In this document: positions 1 to 9,900 of the stretch, piece after piece
Layout: each line of letters opens with the position of its first letter
How positions within the stretch are numbered: the first letter of the stretch is position 1
Assembly (NCBI RefSeq): GCF_009870125.1
Contig: NC_046679.1
Location: forward strand, 31,000,001-31,064,000
Direction: 5' to 3'
Source: Drosophila pseudoobscura
Lineage: Eukaryota > Arthropoda > Insecta > Diptera > Drosophilidae
DNA: 64,000 nt
The notes under the pieces: model-generated
What the model saw: only the letters and a program-made list of their open reading frames with translations
Database searches by the model: none
Told to the model about the DNA's origin: nothing
Made by a program: the position numbers and the translations under genes

Positions 1-663
1 ATTGAGCAACCAGTCTGTGGGTCTGTGAGGAGTCTGTGGCATTCCACAGACAGTAGACTGTGGCCTCTACACTGGCATTGCATTGCATTTCCTGTCGCAT
101 GCGCCATATAAATTAGTTTTCCATGTTCACTTGTCACTTGTATCGCGGGGACCAGACCAGCAGCTTTGAACCCGTTTGCTGGCCCCCGATCATTGCGGGT
201 GTCCATTCCACTTAGAATCGAAGAAAACCCTTATCACCAGACGACGACGACGAGGCCTAAGAGTCGTCGCTGGCAGAATTTGCAATCAATTTTGGCCAAG
301 AAGCCAACTAATTGCTTTTACATTTTATTTATTTATAGGGGCCCTGCTCTCCACACGCACCACGAGACCCCAAGCCCCATTGATAGGCGGCCACCATATA
401 TAGGTCTTTAGACCCCCTTCCCCCCACTATAATGATTACGCTAATCAAAGTAACTAACTAGCTAGCTAAATCCACTACCCGCAAACACTTTTACTTGCCT
501 ATCGCCAGGTCCATAAATTAGGGTTTCCTTTAAAGAATCTCCCTTGAAAATTATGCAAATGAAGCAGTGACAAATTATCTTTCGTACAGGAGGGGGAAAG
601 ACTGGCCAAACATTACCTCGACTTTCCGTTCGAATCGCGTTTTCTGCCGCCGGTTCTTCAGGT
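1..663. other. Noncoding DNA left of the tRNA cluster
   Basis: I see no gene here. Short open frames occur but lack coding character, splice context or a recognisable product. The stretch ends directly at the first tRNA-Val gene. Confidence 0.5.
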
Positions 664-736
664 GTTTCCGTAGTGTAGCGGTTATCACGTGTGCTTCACA
701 CGCACAAGGTCCCCGGTTCGAACCCGGGCGGGAACA
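664..736 (+). tRNA. tRNA-Val (anticodon CAC), copy 1
   Basis: This is a 73-base tRNA gene. The acceptor strand GTTTCCG pairs with CGGGAAC (one T-G pair), followed by discriminator A at 736. The anticodon stem TGTGC/GCACA encloses the loop TTCACAC, with anticodon CAC at 697-699. The T arm has a perfect CCCGG/CCGGG stem around TTCGAAC. There is no intron and no encoded CCA, as expected for a eukaryotic nuclear tRNA. It differs from the second copy at one D-arm base (C at 679, T at 1189). A run of eight T follows within 12 bases as Pol III terminator. Confidence 0.97.
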
Positions 737-1173
737 ATTTGTATTCATTTTTTTTCCCTCCTTTTCAATGTCAATTCAAGGCTTCACTTGTTTCATTTTA
801 CTCCCATTTACATTCAGTTTTTATAACATTTTAATGAGCCTCGTTTTACGATCATCTCTGGCGTGTGTGCTGGTATTTATAAACATTTTGATATGCAACT
901 GTTTTACGACCTGAATGTCAGCGTCACAGGCATGACTTCGGTCTCCCTGCTGTTTTTGTGGGCCCACCCAAAAAGGTGAAGGTTGGTTGTAGGGAAGTAG
1001 AAAGTACACACTTACATGTATATCATTTAAACTGCGTATTTGTTTGGAGTATTTTGGAGAAAAATATATATTTTCATTCATAAATACATTGAATTGTTCC
1101 ATTTCTTCCACAGAAATTGATTTCCTCTTTCTAGCGCATAAACTGTATGTCTTTTGCCACTAAATTATCATGG
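737..1173. other. Spacer between the two tRNA-Val genes
   Basis: AT-rich spacer. Apart from the terminator T run I see no feature in it. Open frames on both strands here are short and run into the tRNA genes. Confidence 0.5.
748..755 (+). terminator. Pol III terminator of tRNA-Val copy 1
   Basis: A run of eight T begins 12 bases after the discriminator base, the usual Pol III stop signal. Confidence 0.8.
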
Positions 1174-1246
1174 GTTTCCGTAGTGTAGTGGTTATCACGT
1201 GTGCTTCACACGCACAAGGTCCCCGGTTCGAACCCGGGCGGGAACA
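1174..1246 (+). tRNA. tRNA-Val (anticodon CAC), copy 2
   Basis: This 73-base tRNA gene is identical to the copy at 664-736 except for T instead of C in the D arm (position 1189). The anticodon CAC is at 1207-1209. The acceptor, anticodon and T stems are intact, and the A and B box promoters lie inside the gene. A run of seven T follows at 1256-1262. The two copies are 510 bp apart in the same orientation, but their flanks are not similar, so any duplication is old or the pair has been homogenised. Confidence 0.97.
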
Positions 1247-1255
1247 ATAGAAAGC

Positions 1256-1262
1256 TTTTTTT
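1256..1262 (+). terminator. Pol III terminator of tRNA-Val copy 2
   Basis: A run of seven T begins 10 bases after the tRNA 3' end. Confidence 0.75.
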
Positions 1263-1451
1263 GTTAATTAAATTTTGTCTCTGAATAATCTTTTTTCTAC
1301 ATCTAAAATATCCTTTTCAAATTTGATATACACTGAAGATAATCAATAAAATAAATATAAAAAAGCTTTCTGTGCAAAGCTTTTGCCAAATAAAATTCGT
1401 CCATAGTTGCAAAAGCACTCAACTGGAACCCAAGACACTATGTTTCCATCA

Positions 1452-1524
1452 GGGGATGTAGCTCAGATGGTAGAGCGCTCGCTTAGCATGTGAGAGGTAC
1501 GGGGATCGATGCCCCGCATCTCCA
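1452..1524 (+). tRNA. tRNA-Ala (anticodon AGC)
   Basis: This is a 73-base tRNA gene. The acceptor strand GGGGATG pairs with CATCTCC (one G-T pair), then discriminator A. The anticodon stem CTCGC/GTGAG encloses TTAGCAT, with anticodon AGC at 1485-1487 (A34 is normally deaminated to inosine). The T arm CGGGG/CCCCG encloses ATCGATG, that is, A54 instead of the usual T54. The A at T-loop position 54 is unusual among elongator tRNAs but is known in some eukaryotic tRNA-Ala genes. The T run at 1531-1538 terminates it. Confidence 0.96.
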
Positions 1525-1530
1525 GGATTC

Positions 1531-1538
1531 TTTTTTTT
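1531..1538 (+). terminator. Pol III terminator of tRNA-Ala
   Basis: Eight T begin 7 bases after the tRNA 3' end. Confidence 0.75.
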
Positions 1539-2751
1539 CATTTTCTAATCTGGAATTTCTTTTTTTTCATTTTCTCCTCTTTAGTAATGAGTTTTTGCTA
1601 GAGGCGTATATCATGTACCCAAAGTCCGCCGTCTGGCAGTTTGATTGACATGCTCTCCCATCATCTCCGACATTTGGTGTCCAATTATTTAGTAAATAGA
1701 ATATCATGCCGGTTACAACTCCATTTCACACGCTTTTCCCAAGCGACTGACTTCCCGATTCCCGATGCCAGTTATGCAATCGAGTTTTGGCTCTGGCTCC
1801 GGCTCCGGCTCTGGTTCTGGATCTCTTTGGCTTGTCTGTCTCTCCATTTCCATTTCCCGGCTGTGCGCCCAGTGCCAGCTGAGCAGGCATTGCAGCTAAT
1901 CCAATTAGGTATCATTCATCATGTTCACGCAATGCAGGCCATGAACTAGAAATGCAACTAAAATACCGAACGCGGCAGCGGGTGGATCGGATGGGAAGCC
2001 AGAACGGGAACGGGTATGGCAAAGACTTTTGACATTTCCGTCATGTTTCGGATGATTGAAATCTGTTTAATTTAATTTAACTTTGGTATGCGTAGATTTT
2101 CCACTAAATTCTTTCTCCTTGGGTATTTTTCCCTTGCTCCAAAACCTCTAAGAGCCACCCGTTCAAGATATTCGTTCGATATTCCTTAGGTAATCCCCTG
2201 ATCTAGCGTCACTCGTGATTTTTTGGCACTTCTTTATCTGTATCTCCATCTGCTTCTGCTTCATTAATAAAACTATCTAATCTTTGGCCGCCACTTGACT
2301 TTTGTTATGGCAATGGCATTGGCATTGAATGGCAAGTGGCTGCAGCCGAATAGATTGCGGCAGCAGCAGCTTTTGGGATACCCACTAGATTTGGATGCGA
2401 TTGGGGATCGGCATGAATCAGCGCTATAAAGTGTTGTGTATTCTCCATACGTCACGTAGACCTGTGGCTGCAAGCATACATAGCTCCCTAAAACCCGAAT
2501 GACATTTTGTGCGAAAGCAAAAAAGCACAAAAGCAAATAAACAGCAAGCGAATACGATGCAGACGTAGGCGATAAAATGAGGCAGTGATGGGGGTAGTCG
2601 CCCTGGGCATACCCTAACAGATTGTTAGGATGTCTCTTCTACTCTTTATTAAGGTCTTAATCCGTTTAATGTCGCTCTGAACTCATTTTCGAAGGCAGAT
2701 TACGTTCGATTCATGACGAAATGTAGACAAAAGCGAAAGACTTACCATAGG

Positions 2752-2769
2752 GTGTGTGTGTGTGTGTGA
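2752..2769. repeat. (GT)n microsatellite
   Basis: About nine GT dinucleotides in a row, at the left edge of the GAGA-rich segment. Confidence 0.85.
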
Positions 2770-3574
2770 GTCGGCGCCAACCGGTGCTTCGCTCTCACGA
2801 ATGAACTCTGCTAATCAGCCGAAGCAATTGCTCGCAATTAAAGCTCACAGACAACAGGTGAGAGGAGAGAATGATTACTGAGAGCGAGCTGTGTCGTAAG
2901 CAGTGCTGGGGGAGAGCGGGTGAGTCCGGAAATGCAGAGCGCGCGACAGCACAGCCGACGTCACACATCAGCCATCTCTTTTATGCTTACGCCAGCTTTA
3001 TGATCGAACACGAGATCGTTTCACTCGCTTTTTATGTTGCCAAGAGAGCTTCGCTTCGTTTGGGGTTTCGTTTTCGCTTATATTCTTTTTCGGCTGCTGT
3101 GTGTGATGTCAGGGCAGGGGGGGGTTTGGTGAGGTTGGGTGGCGGCTTATGGGGCGGCAGCCTCGTGTTTCGTCTATTCATGCGAAAAATACACCAGGCA
3201 GAGCCAGAACAACGTATGAATGAATATGAAATGTGGGAACAAATGGGGCGAGCCGGCAGCCAGCAATTTCGCCATTTCAAGGCCTACGTGACTTGTCTCA
3301 CACACATGGAAATCGACTGCGGCTGCGACTGCGGTTCTGTCAGACAGACAGACGGACGGGACGGGACAGTCTCGTCTCTGGGTGCAGAGTCCCCGTTATT
3401 TGAGCGTAAACTAGCTCAATTCGCATTTATTATTTAATCGTCTCTCTGCCAACGCCACTAGGATCACTCTCTCTCTCTCTGGCCACATGATCTGTACGCT
3501 TCTGGCACGTGCTGACCGTGCTGGGTATTACGACAGAGAAAAAGGTCTTTGACTGTTGTCAGCTGATCCCAGCC

Positions 3575-3593
3575 AGAGAGAGAGAGAGAGAGA
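3575..3593. repeat. (GA)n microsatellite, GAGA-factor-type site
   Basis: About nine GA dinucleotides, with a matching (CT)n run at 3468-3480. Paired GA and CT tracts are typical GAGA-factor (Trl) targets; binding here is inference. Confidence 0.7.
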
Positions 3594-4119
3594 TGGAGAG
3601 CGTGAGGTGCGCTAGCTGTTATCTCCCTCTGTTCCACCTGTTTGGCAGCATAATGATGACAATCGTAACAAAACGGTAATTTAGGGAAATTTCCAATGGT
3701 GTTCCATAAAATCAAAGATAAGGGGTTTTCTTCGAATATTGTTCATTTATTTACAGCAGCGTTTTGTTTTCAGTTTTCTCTTTCACTTACGATAGTTGTA
3801 TCTCTGTATTTCTTCAGTCTTAAATTATATGTAAATACGAAAAATATTATACTCTATTTTTTGTGGTATCTGGTATCGTAGTAGAACTCTTATGCTTAAA
3901 GATCAGGAACTTTAGCTTTTCTTTTGTGTGGTGGATCGATCATCTCTCTCTCTTTCTTTCTCTTCATAGAATGCTTCTTCGCAGGACCATCAGCGGCAGG
4001 AACAGCAGACAGAGGCTGTAAAGTTTATATAGAATATTATAGTGGAAATTATGGGGGATCAATTACTTATCTTATAGCGAAACCATGCCAAAAAATAAAT
4101 AAATGAGTGAATAGTAATC

Positions 4120-5650
4120 AATTTTGTATAAATTTATTTCAACGTGCAAAATGCCATGCAAAAAAAAAAGAATGGATATGTAATGCTACTCCTCTTACCA
4201 CTCTTCAATCTATGATAAAAAAAATTCGAACAAACTCTCGACATTTTTTGATATTAATGTATTTTTAATTTTATTTTTAATTGTATTTTATTTTGTTTAG
4301 TTTTTTTCTCATGCTCTTCTTATATGGAAATTGTTTTTTAAGTATAACAAAGATCTGTTAGTTCTAGGGAAACTTAATCTAGTAGTCTATAAATAAATAG
4401 TATTTGCAAATAAATACAATAAATAACTCAATTATACAAAAAATCTATTAGCTATAATTTCTCGCTTATCTCTGGCCGATCGATCGATTCGAAAATAAAT
4501 ATTAATTACATACATATTAGTTTTGTTTGCTCAAAAATTTTATAAATAAAAATACAATTCTTGTGATTTGTGAGTTTTTGTTTTTAATCGTTTTGCATAG
4601 TATCTTAAGGACTAAAACCGTGTGGTGTGTGGTTCTATGTACAAGAAGGTTCTCTCAACATATTCGAAATTTTCTCCGTTTCGATAACAGCTATTACAAA
4701 CGATTTAAAGCGCACTCTTTGCAAGTTATCGGTTTCTATTTTTTTCCATGTGGTCGTATTTTTGAGTATTTTTTCATCGTTCTTCAAGAGACTCAAGTAT
4801 TTCAATAGACTTTTGTTTAGATCTAGTGTTATGGCCTGCGATTATACATACATATAGAATACACATCTGTTCTGTTGTCGGATGGGCGTGCAATTTATCA
4901 TAAATTTCGATGGTACTTCTAATCCAATTTGTTTGGGTGGTTCGGTTCTTATAAAGTACTCGAGACTCCGTCGTAATACATTTTGATATTCATCGTGTCC
5001 CCGTGTGGCGATCATAGCTGGGGGACAATGGTCCGCTGCATCAAAAATACTTTAGTGAACCACAGTTCTTGGGGTTGGGGATATATATCATATATATACA
5101 CACATATGATGGATGGTATGGGGTTTATGTGCGGTGTGTGATGATGATGATGGTGTTGTTGTGTTGTTGGAAACTTGCAAATTACAATATCGTTCGCATA
5201 TCTCTCTGATATCAACTTTTTACACTGAATTTTCTTTTGATTTTTCTCTCACTTTTATTGTGGGGGGGTTTCGAATTCCTTCCACACTTTGTACGTTTTT
5301 TTTTTTGTTTTTAATATTTAATTCCTTTTGCCAAACCAAAAATTAAAAATTTCTCAATTTTCCAACTACGTAAAAAAATATAAAATTTTGAAAAACCAAA
5401 AAAAAATATTTTTTTAATCAAAAATAAAAAATTAAATAATTTTGTTGCAAACAGTACAAAATGTGAGAAATAATGATAATACAAAGTTAATTGCCAATCA
5501 AAAAAAAAGTAATTTAAAAAATATTTAATAAAATTTAGAAAATTTTTAATTTAAAATTTATAAAATGTTTTTTTAGTTCCAATTTAAGGTGGAAAGTAAA
5601 TGTGAGCGTTAAAAGGAGTTAGAAATTTTGATTTTGAGGAGGGGGAAAAC
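4120..5650 (-). other. bnl: Probable bnl 3' untranslated region and downstream flank
   Basis: This AT-rich stretch directly follows the bnl stop codon in the minus direction. Read on the minus strand it contains several AATAAA hexamers, at 5254-5259 and further ones near 4260-4300 and 4132. The transcript end could therefore lie about 400 to 1500 bases past the stop. I see no protein-coding signal in it. Confidence 0.45.
5254..5259 (-). promoter_or_regulatory. Candidate bnl polyadenylation signal
   Basis: This is the first AATAAA on the minus strand after the bnl stop codon, about 390 bases downstream. Later AATAAA sites exist, so this may be a proximal or an unused signal. Confidence 0.35.
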
Positions 5651-6967
5651 TCACAAATCGTAGTATAGCGAATCGTCGCCAGCGGCACTGCGCGCATGCG
5701 CCTCGGATGTGGCGTCCTCGTAGCTGGCATCCTCCAGGGATCCCTCGTCCTCGTCCTGCTCCTCCTCCATGCTGCTCATGCGGACATTCCGCTCCACGCG
5801 ATCGCTGGTCTCGCTCAGCGCCATCGACGGCAGCGGGGAGCTGCTCTCCCAGTGGCTGTCCGAGGGCGTGGCCAGGCTGGTGGCCATCGTCGTGGTGCTG
5901 GGTCGCTGCTTGCGCTGCTTGCCACTGCCCCACAAGGCCGCCCCTCTGGCCTGCTGGAGCTGCTTCTTGCCACCAATCGGACGCTGCTTGCCGCCCTTGG
6001 GTGGCCCTTTCTTCTTGCCACCCATCCCCGCTCGTGGCCGCTGTTGGACGGCCTTGGGCAGGGCTGGCGGGGAGGCTTCTACTGCTCCGCCTGCTGCATT
6101 CTTCTTTGCACCGTTCTTCTTGCCACAGTTAGGTGGCGGACCACCCTCTGCTGCCGCCTTGTCGCGCAGCTCCTTGCAGCGCTGGGCCTTGGGGCCGCGC
6201 TTTCTCAGAGCCCCAGCCCCGCCGCCCGCGGGTCGCTTCTGGCAATTGTGTAGCTCCTCGCTTTCGTGGAGCTTGCATTTGCGTAGCTTCTTCTTCTTCT
6301 GCTTTGGATGCAGAGGATGCGGCGGAGGAGGAGGATGCAAGGGACTACTGCTACTGCTACTGCTACTGCTACTACTGCTACTGCTACTGCTAGTACTATT
6401 ACTAGTGCTAGTGCTAAGGCTACTGCTAATATGGCCGCTCTCGCTTTGACTACTGTTACTAATACTAATCAGGCTGCCGGACGCTCTGGCCGCAGGCACA
6501 GGAACTGTACTGCTACTATTACTACTGGTTGTGGGGGAAGTACACGAAGAACTGCTGCCCCCACAGCTGGTAGTAGTGGTAGTAGTGGTAGCACTCGTGC
6601 CACTGCCACTTCCAGTACTGCTACACTCTGGTGGCTTCTTAAAATTCGCCGCATCAATCAATTCAATCAGCGGCTTGCCCGTATCACAGAGTTGCCGCAC
6701 GCCGTGCTTGATGCGATTCGCCCCAAAATTCTTGGCTATCAACTGCTCCACCCGCTCCTGGGGCACCGTCTCCGTGATGGCGTTCGTGTAGGTGGTAAGC
6801 TTCCCCAGCGAACGGCTGGCCGGTATCTGGGTCCGCCTGGGCTCGCCGTGGCGATTCAGGGCCAGGTAGTAGACCCTCCGGGCATTCGAGTTGTAGGTGG
6901 AGGAGTACGTGTTGTAGTTCTGCAGGCCCATGTTTTCGTTGAAGACACAGTCGTCGGTGAAATCTTT
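5651..6967 (-). CDS. bnl: bnl coding exon 3 (end of FGF core plus long C-terminal tail)
   Basis: This exon encodes residues 298-735 and the stop TGA at 5653-5651. It begins KDFTDDCVFNENMGLQNYNT, the typical FGF beta-trefoil stretch of Bnl, and continues through RRTQIPASRSLGKLTTYTNA. After that comes a tail found in Bnl but not in vertebrate FGFs: a Thr run, a long Ser run, a His/Pro-rich patch, Lys-rich KQKKKKLRK-type clusters, then an acidic end finishing YYDL. The acceptor at 6968 reads CTGTTGCAG on the minus strand. The stop codon lies inside a good donor consensus (TTT then GTGAGT), so an alternative longer C-terminus cannot be excluded. The opposite strand also has long open frames here, which are shadows of the repetitive coding sequence. 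Confidence 0.95.
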   Translation of the reverse strand, partial: KDFTDDCVFNENMGLQNYNTYSSTYNSNARRVYYLALNRHGEPRRTQIPASRSLGKLTTYTNAITETVPQERVEQLIAKNFGANRIKHGVRQLCDTGKPLIELIDAANFKKPPECSSTGSGSGTSATTTTTTTSCGGSSSSCTSPTTSSNSSSTVPVPAARASGSLISISNSSQSESGHISSSLSTSTSNSTSSSSSSSSSSSSSSSSPLHPPPPPHPLHPKQKKKKLRKCKLHESEELHNCQKRPAGGGAGALRKRGPKAQRCKELRDKAAAEGGPPPNCGKKNGAKKNAAGGAVEASPPALPKAVQQRPRAGMGGKKKGPPKGGKQRPIGGKKQLQQARGAALWGSGKQRKQRPSTTTMATSLATPSDSHWESSSPLPSMALSETSDRVERNVRMSSMEEEQDEDEGSLEDASYEDATSEAHARSAAGDDSLYYDL

Positions 6968-9900
6968 CTGCAACAGAGCGGAGACCTATGATTAAATGAT
7001 TTGGCTACAATAATTATCGAGTACGAGTAAAGTAAGTGCCAGGGAGGACTTCAGTCAGGGAAAAACGATTGAAAACTATCAAAAAAGGATGGAAAAGGGA
7101 TCGCTAGAGTATCGAAAGTGATCGATAAAATGATCGAAAGCTTTTGATATCTTTATTTGTGGCATGTAAAATCCACTAAAAGTGAACCGAATCCATCTTA
7201 ATAGGATGACAAATGCTCTAGCGTTTTGTGTCATGCAGCAGTGCCCCTCCTCTAGAAGCTGTTGCTTCCGCAGAAGCAATGTCCAGTAAATGGAACCAAT
7301 GTTAAACCCTTTGGTGAGGCCACTTCAAAAGGTGCATTCACCAAACAAAGCCGAACCCCTTTCTCCATTCTTTGAAGCACCAAACAGTTGTTCCAAGGCG
7401 GCGTCTATTCCCTTTTGTCTATCGGAATGTGAAATCTCTGAGATAAATGCGCTCATTATCACAGGATGTGCTCGCTATCGGTGTTGGCCATCCAGATAGC
7501 CATCCAAGCCATAAACATTTCTACTTTATGAATGCCACATGACAGCGCGGGCACACAAAGGACAACAGCAACAAACCGAAAGAATTTCCAAAAACCAAAA
7601 AGAAGGAGTGAAATTTGTACATTCGTTTTTTTAGGTAGAAATGTAAATTCAAGGCCCAAAGGGGAAAGGACGCCTGGGATGGGCTGTGGGGATGGTGGCC
7701 TTTGGAGATGTGCCGACCGACTGGCAGAAGATCAAATTCAATTAACAACATTGAATTAATTCGCTTGTCAGGCAATTAAAATTGTTTCGTAAATAAAATG
7801 GCAACCCAAGGGGAAGGCAAAATGTCGCCGCTTAAATTTAGAAATTAATCAGGCAAAAGTCAGGAGCGCGACGCCGCCAGACAATCCGATATGAAATGAG
7901 GCATCAAATGAGTGGAGAGCAGGCAGGGGGCAGGGGGCAGGGGGCAGGAGGCAGTAGAGATTGAGGCACAAAATGTTGACGCCATTCAACAAACGATTTT
8001 GAGTTGTGTTTTCGGTGTTGGGGTTGGGGGTTGGTGGTTGGGGGTTGGGGGGTTGGAGGTTGAGGTCGTGCCGCGACGAGACACATTTTTGTGACATATG
8101 TGGCAACAATGTCGACTCCTCTTTCACTAGACTCTCAGTCTTTTATGTTATTTCCTAGCATTTCGGTTTATTTTTAGTTTTTAATGTCTTGCAAGTGACA
8201 ATTTATTTTTTGCAGTCACCAAAGGAAAAACCAAATGAAGTTGTACTTTGATAAAGAAGAACACACTCGAGAGTAAAAGAAGAAAATAGAAGAGATATCT
8301 AGAGAGCCATTAGCTCGAAGACACCTCTCTATTTGGCGCCAGGGCCAAGGGTCAACCGGTTGTTTAGTTCCTCTAGATAAAAAGAGAACACCTACAAACG
8401 GAACCACTTAGAGAATCATCAGCGCCGCGTGACGCGTTCCAAAAGGTCCGAAACAGGACAATAACCATGATAATGATGCAACGTATTCATCGACCATTAA
8501 TTGGTCTCCAACAAACCCTCACAGCGTGTGGTCTGCCCAGAGAACAAATTATGCAAATTAATAAGCCAAAAGCCGTGTATTTATATGAAACAAAACCACA
8601 TTTTAACTTGGTGACTCAGCCGTGAAGGGGGTCTGAGAATTTATGAATTGGCAAACCATTTGCTTGTTTTAGGCCTTTTCAATTAGCAGGCAAATCACCT
8701 GACAAGTCACAAGATTGCGGCCAAAAATATTTCAAATATTATAACGAAATGCTTGCCAGAGTAATTCCCCTATAAATAGAACACACAGGAAAGAGACTCT
8801 TGAGAGGCTTGGGAGTAAATCACAACCGAAAAGTTGTAATAAAAAGTGTAAATTATATGTCTGTGGCTGCGGCGGACGCCGCTGGCCGGACGCTGGGGTC
8901 GCCAAAATAAACAACAAGAGCCGCCCACTTGACCAACTTTCGAAGATATGCGGCGCCTTCAAAGGGCCGCCGCCGCCGTCGTCGCTGGTGAAGCGCATCA
9001 ATCAACACCCCAGCAGCAGCAGCACGCACACTGCACACTGCACATTGCACATTGCACATTGCAGCTCTGCAGTAGAGTATCTTTCAGATACAACAAAACG
9101 AATGCCAGGCTGACAGAATTGGCACAGTCGCTTCTATTTCGAATGCGAAAAAGGTCAAAGTGCCATGCGACATCGACATCGACATCGACATCGACAGCGG
9201 CAAGAAATGAAATAAATTCAAACACGAAAAAATTCGAAAAACACTAAAAACTAATGTCGATCGAAATGCGGTCCATTGTTGGCTGGCGCCAGACCAAAAA
9301 AAGGCATCGCCGATGTTCGAGTCACAGCGGGATAAAGTGTCACATTAATTGTGGCAGTGTGGCAGTGTGGCAGTGTGGCAGTGTGGCAGGCAGAAAGGAC
9401 CCTCTCCGAAGGACGACCGATATCAGTTGGCACTTGGAAAGGTCGCTCCTGATCTCTGGTGTTGCTTTGTTTTTGTTCACATTTAATTTTTTTATTTATT
9501 GTCTAGAAAAGAGAGCTCTCCTCTTGCTTTCTTTTATTAGGCTTTTGTCGGGATTTACCTCAATCTTTTAACAGTTCCTTTGTTTGTTTTTTTTTTGGGA
9601 AAGAGAGAGTGAAGGGCAGGGGAAAAACAAAGGACAAATCTAGAGCTATGCGTAGAAGAGCGTGTAATTGTAATGCGAAAAATAATTGCAGTTCATTGAA
9701 GTTCAGTGAAGGGCTGCCCATAATTTATCTGTATTTGAATCTATATTCTTAGTGGTTTTTTTGGTACAATGTTTAGCTTACTTACCGAGCCATAGACAGC
9801 GCCACAGGCATCCATGCACAGGTACAGGCATGTGGCCACGCTCTGCAGCTTAATGCGTCCCACATCCACGGTGGAGCGCTGGAGAATCGCTGCAACAGGA

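Larger units (their letters stand above)
1539..4119. other. Intergenic DNA between tRNA cluster and bnl 3' end
   Basis: No gene is supported. The part from 2750 to 3640 is richer in G+C than its surroundings and contains GAGAG/CTCTC runs on both strands, a pattern often seen at GAGA-factor-bound regulatory DNA in flies. A 188-codon open frame at 2871-3437 (plus) has low-complexity composition and is not credible as a gene. Confidence 0.45.
6968..9785 (-). other. bnl: bnl intron 2 (phase 0, 2,818 nt)
   Basis: Donor GTAAG at 9785-9781 and acceptor CAG at 6970-6968. The content is mostly plain noncoding DNA. It includes G-rich repeats at 7926-8052, a (CATCGA)n tract near 9168 and an 8 bp tandem repeat at 9351-9390. 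I see no nested gene. Confidence 0.85.

Noticed and set aside
567..914. 115-codon plus-strand frame over tRNA-Val copy 1
   Set aside because: It reads through the tRNA gene and its terminator; no coding evidence.
2871..3437. 188-codon plus-strand frame
   Set aside because: Composition follows GAGA and TTTCG-type simple sequence, with no recognised domain, splice context or promoter.
5696..6991. Long open frames on the plus strand opposite bnl exon 3 (185, 226 and 227 codons)
   Set aside because: They are antisense readings of Ser-, Pro- and Lys-rich bnl codons. The bnl frame is identified by homology and splice sites, so these are shadows.
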